NCBI GenBank assembly: GCA_024636445.1
Contig: JAGXHE010000045.1
Coordinates: forward strand, 1-37,788
Reading direction: 5' to 3'
DNA from: Sulfitobacter sp.
Lineage (GTDB): Bacteria > Pseudomonadota > Alphaproteobacteria > Rhodobacterales > Rhodobacteraceae
DNA: 37,788 nucleotides
Numbering within the stretch: the first letter of the stretch is position 1; each line of letters opens with the position of its first letter. The translations under genes were made by a program, and so were the position numbers. A model generated the notes under the pieces. The model searched no databases, was not told the DNA's origin, and worked only from the letters and a program-made list of their open reading frames with translations. Shown piece by piece: positions 24,946-33,294 of the stretch.

Positions 24946-25791
24946 ATGGACATTTTCAGCGACACGATCTGCGCATTGGGCGAGGGGCCGTTGTGGCATC
25001 CCAACCGCAAGCAGCTGTTCTGGTTCGATATCATCGGAAAGAAGTTGCTCACGCGGACCAAAGCAGGCGAGCAGGTCTGGTCGTTCGACGATCATGTCTC
25101 GGCGGCGGGCTGGGTCGACGATAGGCAGCTGTTGATCGCGTCGGAACGTGAACTCTTCACCTTCGACGTGGATAAGGGCACGCGCACGCATGTCGCTCCG
25201 CTGGATGCGGACAATCCGGTGACGCGCTCGAACGATGGCCGCGCCGACCCTCAGGGCGGGTTCTGGATCGGCACGATGGGCAAGGGGCATGAGCCGCGCG
25301 CGGGTGCGATCTATCGATACTATCGCGGCGAGGTGCGCAAGCTGGTGGATGAGGTGACGGTCAGCAATGCGATCTGTTTCAGCCCCGATGGTGCCCACGC
25401 CTATTACACCGACACGGTCAGGCAGCGGCTCATGCGCACCGAACTGGACGCTGATGGCTGGCCCACAGGGGATGCGAAAGTGTTCATCGACCTGCGCGAA
25501 GACGGGCTGTTTCCCGACGGTGCGGTCGTCGACAGCACGGGCCATCTGTGGAACGCGCAGTGGGGAGCGAGCCGTGTTGCCTGTTACGCACCCGACGGGA
25601 CATTTGTGCGGGCAGTCACGGTGCCTGCCACGCAATCATCGTGCCCCTGCTTTGGCGGTCATGATCTGGCCACGCTCTACGTGACCACCGCAGCGGTCGA
25701 TCTGGACAGTGCGACCGATCCGAAGGCGGGCATGACATTTGTTCAGAAAATGGACATAAAGGGTCAGGCCGAACACCGCGTTATCCTCTGA
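24946..25791 (+). CDS. SMP-30/gluconolactonase-family lactonase
   Basis: A 281-residue six-bladed beta-propeller hydrolase of the SMP-30/regucalcin family. Metal-site residues are visible as the first Glu in LGEGPLWHPN, the Asn in VTRSNDGRADPQGGFWIGTMG, the Asn in VSNAICFSPDG and the Asp in LFPDGAVVDSTGHLWNA. In this cluster it probably opens the aldonolactone made by the SDR to give the aldonic acid. It follows dgoA by four bases and is the last gene of the cluster. Confidence 0.92.
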   Translation: MDIFSDTICALGEGPLWHPNRKQLFWFDIIGKKLLTRTKAGEQVWSFDDHVSAAGWVDDRQLLIASERELFTFDVDKGTRTHVAPLDADNPVTRSNDGRADPQGGFWIGTMGKGHEPRAGAIYRYYRGEVRKLVDEVTVSNAICFSPDGAHAYYTDTVRQRLMRTELDADGWPTGDAKVFIDLREDGLFPDGAVVDSTGHLWNAQWGASRVACYAPDGTFVRAVTVPATQSSCPCFGGHDLATLYVTTAAVDLDSATDPKAGMTFVQKMDIKGQAEHRVIL

Positions 25792-25926
25792 CAGCTGGAA
25801 AAGGCACAAGGAACTTGGCGCCGCGTCGCAGCGTTTGATCGATGGGTTCGCACACAGGGAGCGGGCGATGATGGGGCGAACCGGCGCAAGCACTGCGTAG
25901 GGTAGCCCCGCGTAAAAGGCGAAAAA

Positions 25927-26880
25927 ATGCAGGCCATGACAGCGTTAGAACCACAGACCGTTCCACATACCATGCGCGCGCACGTCTTGATGAACCTCAA
26001 ATCAGGGCGCGGGTCGGACCATCCACAAATTCACGACCTTGAGCAGGCCTTTGCCGCGCATGGGATCACGGCCGAGATTATCCGCCTCAAACCCAACGAC
26101 GACATTTCCGCCCGCGCGTCCAAGCTGGCCCGAGAGGGTGCCGATCTGGTCGTTGCCGCTGGGGGCGATGGCACGATCTGCGGCGTTGCTTCGGGCCTCG
26201 TCGGGACGCAGACCACTATGGGAGTTATCCCTATGGGCACGTTCAATTATTTTGGGCGGTCACTGAACATTCCCGAAACCGCGTCCGAAGCCATTGCCGT
26301 TATCGCGCGCAATCATCGCAAGTCGATCCCCGTCGGAGTGATCAATGACCGGGTGTTTCTGAACAACACCAGCCTTGGGATTTACCCGCAGATATTGCGC
26401 ACCCGTGAAACCGTGTACGCACGCTGGGGCCGCAGCCGCATTGCCGCCTATTGGTCGGTGCTGAAAACGATGCTGCGTCTGCCCCGAAGGCTCAAGCTGC
26501 AAATCACCGTCGATGGAAAGACGCGCGAGGTCAAAACCTCGCTTTTGTTTGCGGTATCCAACGCGTTCCAGCTTGAGCAGATGGGGCTGGAGGGGCTTGA
26601 GTGTATTGAAAAAGGCAAGCTGGCCGTGCTGATTGCCCCCAACTCAGGCCGCCTTGGTTTGTTGAAAAACGGTTTGGCGCTGATGCTGGGCCGCGCACAG
26701 CGCCACCATGATTTCGAACTGATGTGCGCCGACCACATGCACATCACCTGCAAACGCAAATCTCTGCTGGTAGCGCGCGACGGGGAACGCTCGCGGATTT
26801 CCGGGCCGTTCCATCTGGAAATGCGTCAGGGGGCTCTGACCGTTCTGACCCCGGATGGGGATGACGGGGGCGTGCGATGA
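25927..26880 (+). CDS. diacylglycerol/lipid kinase family protein
   Basis: A 317-residue protein with the DAGK catalytic domain: LMNLKSGRGSDH near the N-terminus, the nucleotide-binding AAGGDGTICGVASGL and PMGTFNYFGR motifs, then a beta-rich C-terminal domain. Bacterial relatives (YegS/LCB5/DgkB type) phosphorylate a lipid alcohol. The substrate is not known here. Its ATGA overlap with the metallophosphoesterase gene suggests they work together, perhaps a kinase and phosphatase acting on related lipids; that is inference. The 135 bases before it show no clear terminator or promoter. Confidence 0.88.
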   Translation: MQAMTALEPQTVPHTMRAHVLMNLKSGRGSDHPQIHDLEQAFAAHGITAEIIRLKPNDDISARASKLAREGADLVVAAGGDGTICGVASGLVGTQTTMGVIPMGTFNYFGRSLNIPETASEAIAVIARNHRKSIPVGVINDRVFLNNTSLGIYPQILRTRETVYARWGRSRIAAYWSVLKTMLRLPRRLKLQITVDGKTREVKTSLLFAVSNAFQLEQMGLEGLECIEKGKLAVLIAPNSGRLGLLKNGLALMLGRAQRHHDFELMCADHMHITCKRKSLLVARDGERSRISGPFHLEMRQGALTVLTPDGDDGGVR

Positions 26881-27695
26881 AACGGATTATTCACCTTTCG
26901 GACCTGCACTTTGGCCGCGACCGCCCCGAACTGATGGCGCCGCTGCTGGAGCGGATCAACGAGCTGGATGTCGACCTGGTGGCCATCTCCGGCGATCTGA
27001 CGCAGCGTGCGCGCAACTGGCAGTTTCAGCAGGCGCGCACGTTCATTGATGCCATCGACGCGCCGACACTTGTGGTGCCGGGCAATCACGACACGCCGCT
27101 CTATAACTTTTTCGAACGGCTGTTCTGGCCATTTCACCGGTATCGGAAGTGGATCAACCGCGATCTGCAACCCGTTGCGCATGATGGAAAAGTGTCGGTG
27201 ATCGGGATCAATTCAGTCAATCCGCTTGGCATCCAGCGCGGCTGGTTCAGCCCGCGTGACATCCGTCGCGTCAGGCGCGGCTTTCAGGATGCCGCCGAGG
27301 GCGCCTTGCGTATCGTGGTGGTGCATCATCCGCTGGAACATCTGCCGGGTGAGCCAAAGAAGCTGATGCGCGGCGCGCGCGCCGCGATCAAGGCGCTGGG
27401 CGACGCCGGTGCCGACATCGTGCTCTCTGGACACCTTCACAGTTGGCGCGCTGAAACATTTGCCCATATCGAAGACCATCGCGGCGTTATCCAGATCCAC
27501 GCGGGCACCGGTCTGTCCAATCGCGTGCGCGGAGAGCCAAATGATTTCAACCTGTTACATCTGGGCGCCGATCGCGTCACGGTAGAGCGGTTCGCCGCTG
27601 TCGAAAGCACCCGCAGTTTTGATCACCACCTCAAGGTCAGTTTTTGTCGCGATGCGGGTGGCTGGACGCAATGCGAAGAGAAACCGCAGGCATAG
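26877..27695 (+). CDS. calcineurin-like metallophosphoesterase
   Basis: A 272-residue binuclear metal phosphoesterase. The family motifs follow in order: HLSDLHFG, AISGDLTQRA, VVPGNHDTP, VVVHHPLEH and VLSGHLHSW, which give all the usual Asp, His and Asn ligands. Relatives act as phosphodiesterases on cyclic nucleotides, nucleotide sugars or lipids; substrate undetermined. No signal peptide or membrane helix is seen. The start overlaps the lipid kinase stop (ATGA). Confidence 0.9.
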   Translation: MKRIIHLSDLHFGRDRPELMAPLLERINELDVDLVAISGDLTQRARNWQFQQARTFIDAIDAPTLVVPGNHDTPLYNFFERLFWPFHRYRKWINRDLQPVAHDGKVSVIGINSVNPLGIQRGWFSPRDIRRVRRGFQDAAEGALRIVVVHHPLEHLPGEPKKLMRGARAAIKALGDAGADIVLSGHLHSWRAETFAHIEDHRGVIQIHAGTGLSNRVRGEPNDFNLLHLGADRVTVERFAAVESTRSFDHHLKVSFCRDAGGWTQCEEKPQA

Positions 27696-28050
27696 GGCGC
27701 GTTGTATCGGCGCAAATTGAACTCCAGCGTCGTTCAAAACCGTCAAGACACATCTGAGAATCGCTTTATAAGCCCCTGATTGGTATGCGCTATCTTGTGT
27801 GAGGTTTTGTCGTGCGTCTCACTTATGGAATGTGGTAGGTGTGTCTTGGCAATGCAGTGGTATTGCCGCCAGATCGCATGTGCTACTGGTCGATGCGCAA
27901 GCACATTGCGGCGAAATATGATTGCCGATTGACTTGGATCAATGCGCGTGTCGCGAAGCACTCTACAATGGTTTGAGTGTGAGTGACTGGCGGAACCTGA
28001 AGGACGAAAAGCGTGCAGAGGCTGATTGGCTCCATAAGCAGTGGCAGTCT
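27696..28050. other. 355-bp leader region of the mla operon
   Basis: No independent gene is seen. The stretch carries the FNR-type promoter at 27929-27977. An open frame in phase with the permease gene extends back to TTG 27922, but starting there would place the start codon upstream of the promoter. A shorter GTG at 27979 is also in frame. Confidence 0.55.
27929..27977 (+). promoter_or_regulatory. FNR/FnrL-type class II promoter in front of the mla operon
   Basis: TTGAC-TTGG-ATCAA at 27929-27942 matches the FNR-family consensus TTGAT-N4-ATCAA at nine of ten specific bases. TACAAT at 27964-27969 is a good -10 hexamer. If transcription starts near 27977, the box is centred at -41.5, the standard place for activation by FNR-type regulators. 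No good -35 hexamer is present at the proper spacing, as expected of an activator-dependent promoter. Confidence 0.55.
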
Positions 28051-29196
28051 ATGAACAACCCTGCGAACAACACTGCAATCTTGCAGTCCAAAACGGTTCG
28101 AACTCAGCTCGAGCAAGATACGCTTGTGTTTGAAGGGGCGCTTCTGATCGACACCGTGGAAGAGGTTTCAACGAGCCTTTCACAGTCATCACCGGACAGC
28201 TTTTCATCGATTGATATCAGTGCGTTGTCTCAGATGGACACTGCGGGTGCGTGGTTTCTTGTTGATCAGCAAAATCAGGCCGAGGGGAACGGGCGCTCGG
28301 TCGAGATTGTCGGCGCCGCGCCCGCGCAAGCGCAGCTGATCGAGACTGTCAGGCAGAGCATGCCGCCCGCAGAGGCGCGCACGCCCGCGCGACCGTCTTT
28401 TGCGGATTGGCTGGAAGAGTTCGGCCGCAGAGTGATGCGCGGTTTGCGCATGACGCTTGAGTTGATCTCTTTCATGGGGCAGGTCATTGCGACACTTGGC
28501 GGGATCATCCGCCATCCGCGCCGCCTGCGGCTGACATCCGTGGTTCATCACTGTCAGGAAATCGGTATCAGCGCCGTGCCCATCGTGGCCTTGATGGCAT
28601 TCCTGATCGGGGTCGTTCTGGCGTTCCAGGGCTCTGCGCAGTTGCGTCAGTTCGGGGCCGAAGTCTTTGTCGTCGATCTCATCGCGATCTCGATCCTGCG
28701 CGAACTTGGTATCTTGCTGACGTCTATCATCGTCGCGGGCCGCTCCGGCTCGGCGTTTACCGCAGCCATCGGCTCGATGAAGATGCGCGAGGAGATCGAC
28801 GCCATGCGCACGCTTGGTCTTGATCCGGTGACCATCCTTGTCGTGCCTCGGGTGCTGGCGTTGATCCTGATGCTTCCGGCTCTGGGGCTGATTGCAGATA
28901 TATCGGGATTGATCGGCGGCGGGATCATGTCATGGATCGAGCTGGGCGTGTCACCTGCTGTGTTCCAGTCGCGGCTGGTCAGCAATACGGACGTCTGGCA
29001 CTTTGGGGTCGGCATGATCAAGGCACCGTTTTTTGCCCTGATCATCGGCATCATTGGATGCTACCAAGGCCTGAAGGTCGGCGGCGATGCAGAGTCGCTG
29101 GGGCGTCTGACCTCGGCCTCGGTGGTTCTGTCGATCTTTATGGTAATTGTGGTAGACGCGATGTTCTCGATCTTTTTCGCAGTGGTAGGGGTATGA
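28051..29196 (+). CDS. MlaE-family ABC permease with N-terminal STAS domain
   Basis: The inner-membrane permease of an MCE-type lipid transporter, 381 residues from ATG 28051. The first 110 or so residues form a STAS-like domain (DISALSQMDTAGAWFLVDQ), the role played by separate MlaB in Escherichia coli. The MlaE domain follows with five or six helices and the motifs FQGSAQLRQFGAEVFVVDL, RELGILLTSIIVAGRSGSAF, MKMREEIDAMRTLGLDP and GGDAESLGRLTSASVV. In-frame starts further upstream (GTG 27979, TTG 27922) are possible. The stop overlaps the ATPase gene start (ATGA). Confidence 0.92.
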   Translation: MNNPANNTAILQSKTVRTQLEQDTLVFEGALLIDTVEEVSTSLSQSSPDSFSSIDISALSQMDTAGAWFLVDQQNQAEGNGRSVEIVGAAPAQAQLIETVRQSMPPAEARTPARPSFADWLEEFGRRVMRGLRMTLELISFMGQVIATLGGIIRHPRRLRLTSVVHHCQEIGISAVPIVALMAFLIGVVLAFQGSAQLRQFGAEVFVVDLIAISILRELGILLTSIIVAGRSGSAFTAAIGSMKMREEIDAMRTLGLDPVTILVVPRVLALILMLPALGLIADISGLIGGGIMSWIELGVSPAVFQSRLVSNTDVWHFGVGMIKAPFFALIIGIIGCYQGLKVGGDAESLGRLTSASVVLSIFMVIVVDAMFSIFFAVVGV

Positions 29197-29987
29197 TGGA
29201 AACGCAGGACGATCCGATCATCCGCGTGCGCGGGCTGGTGACCCGCTTTGGGACGCATACGGTGCATGACGGGCTCGATCTTGACGTGAAACGCGGCGAG
29301 ATCATCGGCGTCGTTGGCGGGTCAGGCACGGGCAAGTCCGTGCTGTTGCGCGCCATCGTCGGGTTGTTGGTGCCGCAGGCGGGGCAGATCGAAGTCTTTG
29401 GCGACAGCGTCCGCGTGACCTCCGAAGCCGAGTATCGGGCGCTGAGGCGCCGCTGGGGTGTGATGTTTCAGGACGGCGCGCTGTTCTCCTCGCTTACCGT
29501 CCGGCAGAATGTCGAAGCGCCGATGCGCGAGCAGCTTGAGCTGAGTGATGATTTGCGTGAAACGCTTGCAGGGATAAAGGTGCGGATGGTCGGGTTGCCT
29601 GAAAACGCGATGTCGAAATACCCCTCCGAGCTGTCGGGCGGTATGCGCAAACGCGCAGGCTTCGCCCGCGCCATCGCTCTGGACCCGGAAATCGTATTTC
29701 TCGACGAGCCCACGGCGGGGCTTGATCCGATCGGGGCGGCGGCCTTTGATATCTTGATCAAACAATTGCAGGCGTCATTGGGTCTGACGGTCTTTCTGGT
29801 GACGCATGATCTGGACAGTCTGCATGCGATCTGTGACCGCATCGCGGTGCTTGCCGACCAGAAGGTCCTGGCCGTGGGCACGATGGACGAGATGCTGGAA
29901 GTCGATCACCCGTGGGTGCACGAGTATTTCCACGGACCGCGCGCCCGTGCAGCACTGAGTTCGGTAAGCAAGTCAGGGGCGCATTGA
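29193..29987 (+). CDS. MlaF-family ABC transporter ATPase
   Basis: The ATPase of the lipid transporter, 264 residues. Walker A GGSGTGKS is at 42-49, the Q-loop in MFQDGALF, signature LSGGMRKR at 147-154 and Walker B IVFLDEPTAGLDP with Asp171-Glu172. The LSGGM signature is typical of MlaF. The start is placed at ATG 29193 (MMETQDDPI), which overlaps the permease stop; the ATG at 29196 is equally possible. The stop overlaps the MCE gene (TGATG). Confidence 0.95.
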   Translation: MMETQDDPIIRVRGLVTRFGTHTVHDGLDLDVKRGEIIGVVGGSGTGKSVLLRAIVGLLVPQAGQIEVFGDSVRVTSEAEYRALRRRWGVMFQDGALFSSLTVRQNVEAPMREQLELSDDLRETLAGIKVRMVGLPENAMSKYPSELSGGMRKRAGFARAIALDPEIVFLDEPTAGLDPIGAAAFDILIKQLQASLGLTVFLVTHDLDSLHAICDRIAVLADQKVLAVGTMDEMLEVDHPWVHEYFHGPRARAALSSVSKSGAH

Positions 29988-31702
29988 TGGAAACGCGGGC
30001 AAATTACATCCTGATCGGTGTCTTCACCCTGTTGTCCATTCTGGGGACGCTGGCGTTCTTTGTCTGGCTGGCCAGCGTTCAGGTGAACAAGCAGTATCAA
30101 AGCTATGGCATCCTGTTCGAGGATGTTTCGGGACTGGATGCCTCGGGTGACGTGTCCTTCAACGGCATCACGGTCGGGCGTGTGCTCGGCCTGAGCATCT
30201 CGGAAGAAGATCCATCCAAGGTGTTCACCAGGGTCGAGATTGAATCGGATGTGCCGATCCGGTCCGACACGGTCGCGCAATTGCAGTCGCAAGGGGTGAC
30301 CGGCGTCGCCTATATCTCGCTTTCGGGCGGGACGCCTTCGGCACCTCCGTTGGTCGCGAACAAGGACGGCTGGCGGATCATCGCGTCAAAGCGTTCAACC
30401 CTGCAAAGTCTGGTGGAGGATGCCCCTGATCTGCTGACCCAGGCAACAGAGCTGTTGGAGCAGTTTCAGGCGCTGGCGGGGCCGGAAAATCAGCAATACG
30501 TCACCAATATCCTGCGCAATCTGGATTCGACCTCGGGCCGTCTGGACGAGGCTCTGAACGACTTTTCCGAAATCAGCGGCACGGTGCGGGATGCAACAGC
30601 GCAGATTACCACCTTTACCGACCGTCTCGATGTGATTGGCGAGGCCGTGGTTCACACGCTGGAGGAGGCCGACAAGACACTGACGGCAGCCACCGGAGCG
30701 TTTGAACAGGCCGATACCGTGCTGACCGGATCGGTCGACGCGATAGACAGCGCCGAGGGCGTGTTCGATCAGGCCCGGCTGATCATGGAGACGCAGGTTC
30801 CTGACATTCTTGCGCAATTGTCGCAGACGGCTGCGCGCACCAATGCGGCAATCGTTGATCTGCAAACCCGCTCCGGCAAGACGCTCGACGGTTTCGCAGA
30901 TACGGCGGGCCTGCTGAACGCGCGGCTTACCGAACTGGAAACAGCGCTCGTCGAAGCCAATTCCGCCTTTGTCGCAGTAACCGAAGCTTCCAACAGTTTT
31001 GACCAGCTTGTGGACGGCGACGGAACCCTGATGGTCGCCGAGGCGCGCGCGGTGGTTGCAGACATGCAGACGACCGTATCGGCGATCAATGCGGTCATGA
31101 CGAACGAAGTGCCTGCGATCATGACCGATATCCGCGAGGGCGTCGCCAGCGCCAACAAGGCCGTGGGCGACGTGGCCGCCAGTCTGACCAACTTCACCGG
31201 CCGTCTTGATCCGATTGCAGACGAGGCACAAAAGGCTATCGTATCGGCCAATGCGTTGTTCACCAGATCGCAGGCAAGCCTGAATACATTGGACAGCACG
31301 CTTGAGGCTGCCGAAGGCACGTTGGGATCAGCCCAGACCACTTTCGATGCGGCGACAAAGGTTCTGGACGGGGAGGTGGAGCCGATGATCGCGGATATTC
31401 GCAGTGCCTCGGAACAGATTGCCCGCGCCGTCACCGATGTCAGCAATGACATCCCCGCAATCACCGCAGACCTGCGCGCGCTGATTGCGCGTGGTGACGC
31501 CGTTGCCAGCCAGATCCAGTCTGTCGTCGCACAAAGTGCGCCGGGCATCAGCGAATTCGCCAGCAGGGGGCTGCCCGAGATTGTCCGCCTCACCAGCGAG
31601 GCACGGACATTGCTGGACACGCTGGGATCGCTGACCCGCAAAATCGAACGCAACCCTGCCGGATTCATTCTGGACGGTCGTGTCCCTGATTATAGGAAAT
31701 AG
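29987..31702 (+). CDS. MCE-domain (MlaD-like) membrane-anchored lipid transport protein
   Basis: A 571-residue periplasmic protein with one N-terminal anchor (about residues 7-27) and a single MCE domain (about 35-115; YGILFEDVSGLDASGDVSFNG, then TGVAYISLSGG). It continues in some 430 residues of Ala/Thr/Asp-rich helical repeats that look like a long coiled coil, and ends in NPAGFILDGRVPDYRK. MlaD itself has about 180 residues, so this one resembles the longer PqiB/YebT-type or plant TGD2-like bridging proteins. The helical part could span the periplasm. It is expected to form a hexamer with the permease and ATPase. Confidence 0.92.
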   Translation: METRANYILIGVFTLLSILGTLAFFVWLASVQVNKQYQSYGILFEDVSGLDASGDVSFNGITVGRVLGLSISEEDPSKVFTRVEIESDVPIRSDTVAQLQSQGVTGVAYISLSGGTPSAPPLVANKDGWRIIASKRSTLQSLVEDAPDLLTQATELLEQFQALAGPENQQYVTNILRNLDSTSGRLDEALNDFSEISGTVRDATAQITTFTDRLDVIGEAVVHTLEEADKTLTAATGAFEQADTVLTGSVDAIDSAEGVFDQARLIMETQVPDILAQLSQTAARTNAAIVDLQTRSGKTLDGFADTAGLLNARLTELETALVEANSAFVAVTEASNSFDQLVDGDGTLMVAEARAVVADMQTTVSAINAVMTNEVPAIMTDIREGVASANKAVGDVAASLTNFTGRLDPIADEAQKAIVSANALFTRSQASLNTLDSTLEAAEGTLGSAQTTFDAATKVLDGEVEPMIADIRSASEQIARAVTDVSNDIPAITADLRALIARGDAVASQIQSVVAQSAPGISEFASRGLPEIVRLTSEARTLLDTLGSLTRKIERNPAGFILDGRVPDYRK

Positions 31703-31706
31703 AACC

Positions 31707-32318
31707 ATGCCAAACCTGACCCGTCGCGCGGCCCTTATAGGCACTTTGGTTTCACTTAGCGGCTGCGGTGCAATCAGCTCTCTCAACGCGGCCTCGAAAG
31801 CTCTTGATACCTACGATCTGCTGCCCGCAGCGGGCACGACGGCGGGTCGCACGTCATCGCGCACCTTGCTTGTCGCCTTGCCACAAGCGCCTGCCGCGCT
31901 GGCCACTGACCGGATAATGATAAAACCCGACGCGGTTTCCATCACCTACCTGCCGGATGCGCGGTGGGCCGATGAGCTGCCGGCGGTCATTCAGACGTTG
32001 ATGATACGGAGCGTTTCCGACACCGGACGCATCGGCTATGTCGGCGCTGTGGGGGCGGGGCCTGTGCCTGACACGGCTTTGCTGCTGCGCATTGATGCGT
32101 TCGAAGTCAACGTCTTGCCCAACGAACGGTTCATGGCAGACGTAGAATTCGATGCCACGTTGATCAGTGATCGCGACCAAAGCGTCATGGCGTCGCGCCG
32201 GTTCGCGCAGCAAATCGAGTTCGGCGGAGACACCCCGAAAGAGATCGTCGGGGCGTTTCAGGTGCTGCTGAACACTCTGCTTCCATCCATGACCGATTGG
32301 GCGCTGCAGCGGGTTTGA
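31707..32318 (+). CDS. ABC-type transport auxiliary lipoprotein
   Basis: A 203-residue lipoprotein with lipobox LSGC and acylated Cys20 after a short signal sequence that begins with twin Arg (LTRRAALIG). The remainder fits the ABC_trans_aux (PqiC-like) family: YDLLPAAG, LLVALPQAP, YLPDARWADELPAVIQTLMIRSV and ADVEFDATLI. It probably docks the MCE protein at the outer membrane. It is the last gene of the operon, four bases after the MCE gene. ATG 31707 is chosen over a start at 31680 since it gives the compact lipoprotein signal. An 11-bp inverted repeat spans its stop. Confidence 0.9.
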   Translation: MPNLTRRAALIGTLVSLSGCGAISSLNAASKALDTYDLLPAAGTTAGRTSSRTLLVALPQAPAALATDRIMIKPDAVSITYLPDARWADELPAVIQTLMIRSVSDTGRIGYVGAVGAGPVPDTALLLRIDAFEVNVLPNERFMADVEFDATLISDRDQSVMASRRFAQQIEFGGDTPKEIVGAFQVLLNTLLPSMTDWALQRV

Positions 32319-32337
32319 CCCCGTTTGCTGCAGCGCC
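32300..32337. terminator. 11-bp inverted repeat across the mla lipoprotein stop
   Basis: Perfect arms 32300-32310 and 32327-32337 (GGCGCTGCAGC and its complement) with a 16-base spacer that contains the TGA at 32316-32318. It lies between the convergent mla operon and the dienelactone hydrolase-family gene. There is no T-run, so it is at most a Rho-assisted or bidirectional terminator, or a 3'-end stabiliser. Confidence 0.5.
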
Positions 32338-32391
32338 GTCGTGATATCGTCAAGATAGCAATTGCGATGCCCTTGATGTCGCTTGGGTTGG

Positions 32392-33294
32392 CTATCGCGT
32401 GCGCAGATGTGTGTCGAAAAACGCGAGGGTCCGGTCCCATGCGAGCGTCGCCGCCTCCTCGTCGTAGCGGGGCGTCGTGTCGTTGTGAAAGCCGTGGTTT
32501 ACATCAGGGTAGAAATGCACCGAGAATTCCTTGCCATGCTCCTCAAGCGCAGCGCCGTACTCTTCCCAACCGGCATTGATCCGGTCGTCCAGCCCTGCGT
32601 ACTGGATCATGAGAGGCGCCTGGATGGCGGGCACGTCCAACACGGCGGGTTGGCGTCCGTAGAAGGGCACCGAGGCCGCAAGATCGGGATAGGCCACGGC
32701 CAGTGCGTTGCAGACACCGCCGCCATAGCAGAACCCGACGCAGCCGACCCGCCCTGTCGACCCCTCATGGTCGCGCAGGAATTCAAAGGCGGCAAAGAAA
32801 TCCTCCATCAGCTTCGCCCCGTCAAGCTCTCGTTGCATCTCGCGACCTTGCTCGTCCGTACCGGGATAGCCGCCCAGCGGGGTCAGCCCGTCCGGCCCGA
32901 TGGCGAGGTATCCTGCCTTGGCCGTGCGCCGGACCACGTCCTCGATATAGGGGTTTAGGCCCCTGTTCTCGTGCACGACCAGCACCGCGGGCAAGGGCCC
33001 TTCCACGCCCGCGGGGCGCGCCATGAGCGCCCGGATCGTTCCGTGCCCTTCGGGGCTTTCGTATTCGATCACTTCGGTCTCGATGTCGGGATCGTCGGCA
33101 GGAACCTGCTGGGCCAGCGCGTAGTTCGGCTGCAGCTGTTCGAGGATCATTGCACCGGTCACGCCCGCCGCCGTGTAGCGCCCGGCCTGAAACATGAACT
33201 CGCGCTTGGTGATCTTGCCATGCACATAGCCATCGTAGATCTCTAGGATACGCTGGTCGAAATCCGTTGCACGCTTTCTGGTCGGTTGGGTCAT
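32392..33294 (-). CDS. dienelactone hydrolase-family protein with N-terminal extension
   Basis: An alpha/beta-hydrolase of 300 residues. The dienelactone-hydrolase nucleophile is Cys189 in VGFCYGGGV, with likely partners Asp236 or Asp237 (GLDDR) and His267 (VNHGFHND). The fold starts near residue 72. The first 65 residues include KREFMFQAGRYTAAGVTGAMI, which looks like a weak Tat-type signal or membrane segment ending ALAQQ, so the enzyme may be exported. It cleaves a lactone or ester of unknown nature. A good ribosome site (GAGGAG on the minus strand) precedes ATG 33294. Confidence 0.9.
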   Translation of the reverse strand: MTQPTRKRATDFDQRILEIYDGYVHGKITKREFMFQAGRYTAAGVTGAMILEQLQPNYALAQQVPADDPDIETEVIEYESPEGHGTIRALMARPAGVEGPLPAVLVVHENRGLNPYIEDVVRRTAKAGYLAIGPDGLTPLGGYPGTDEQGREMQRELDGAKLMEDFFAAFEFLRDHEGSTGRVGCVGFCYGGGVCNALAVAYPDLAASVPFYGRQPAVLDVPAIQAPLMIQYAGLDDRINAGWEEYGAALEEHGKEFSVHFYPDVNHGFHNDTTPRYDEEAATLAWDRTLAFFDTHLRTR

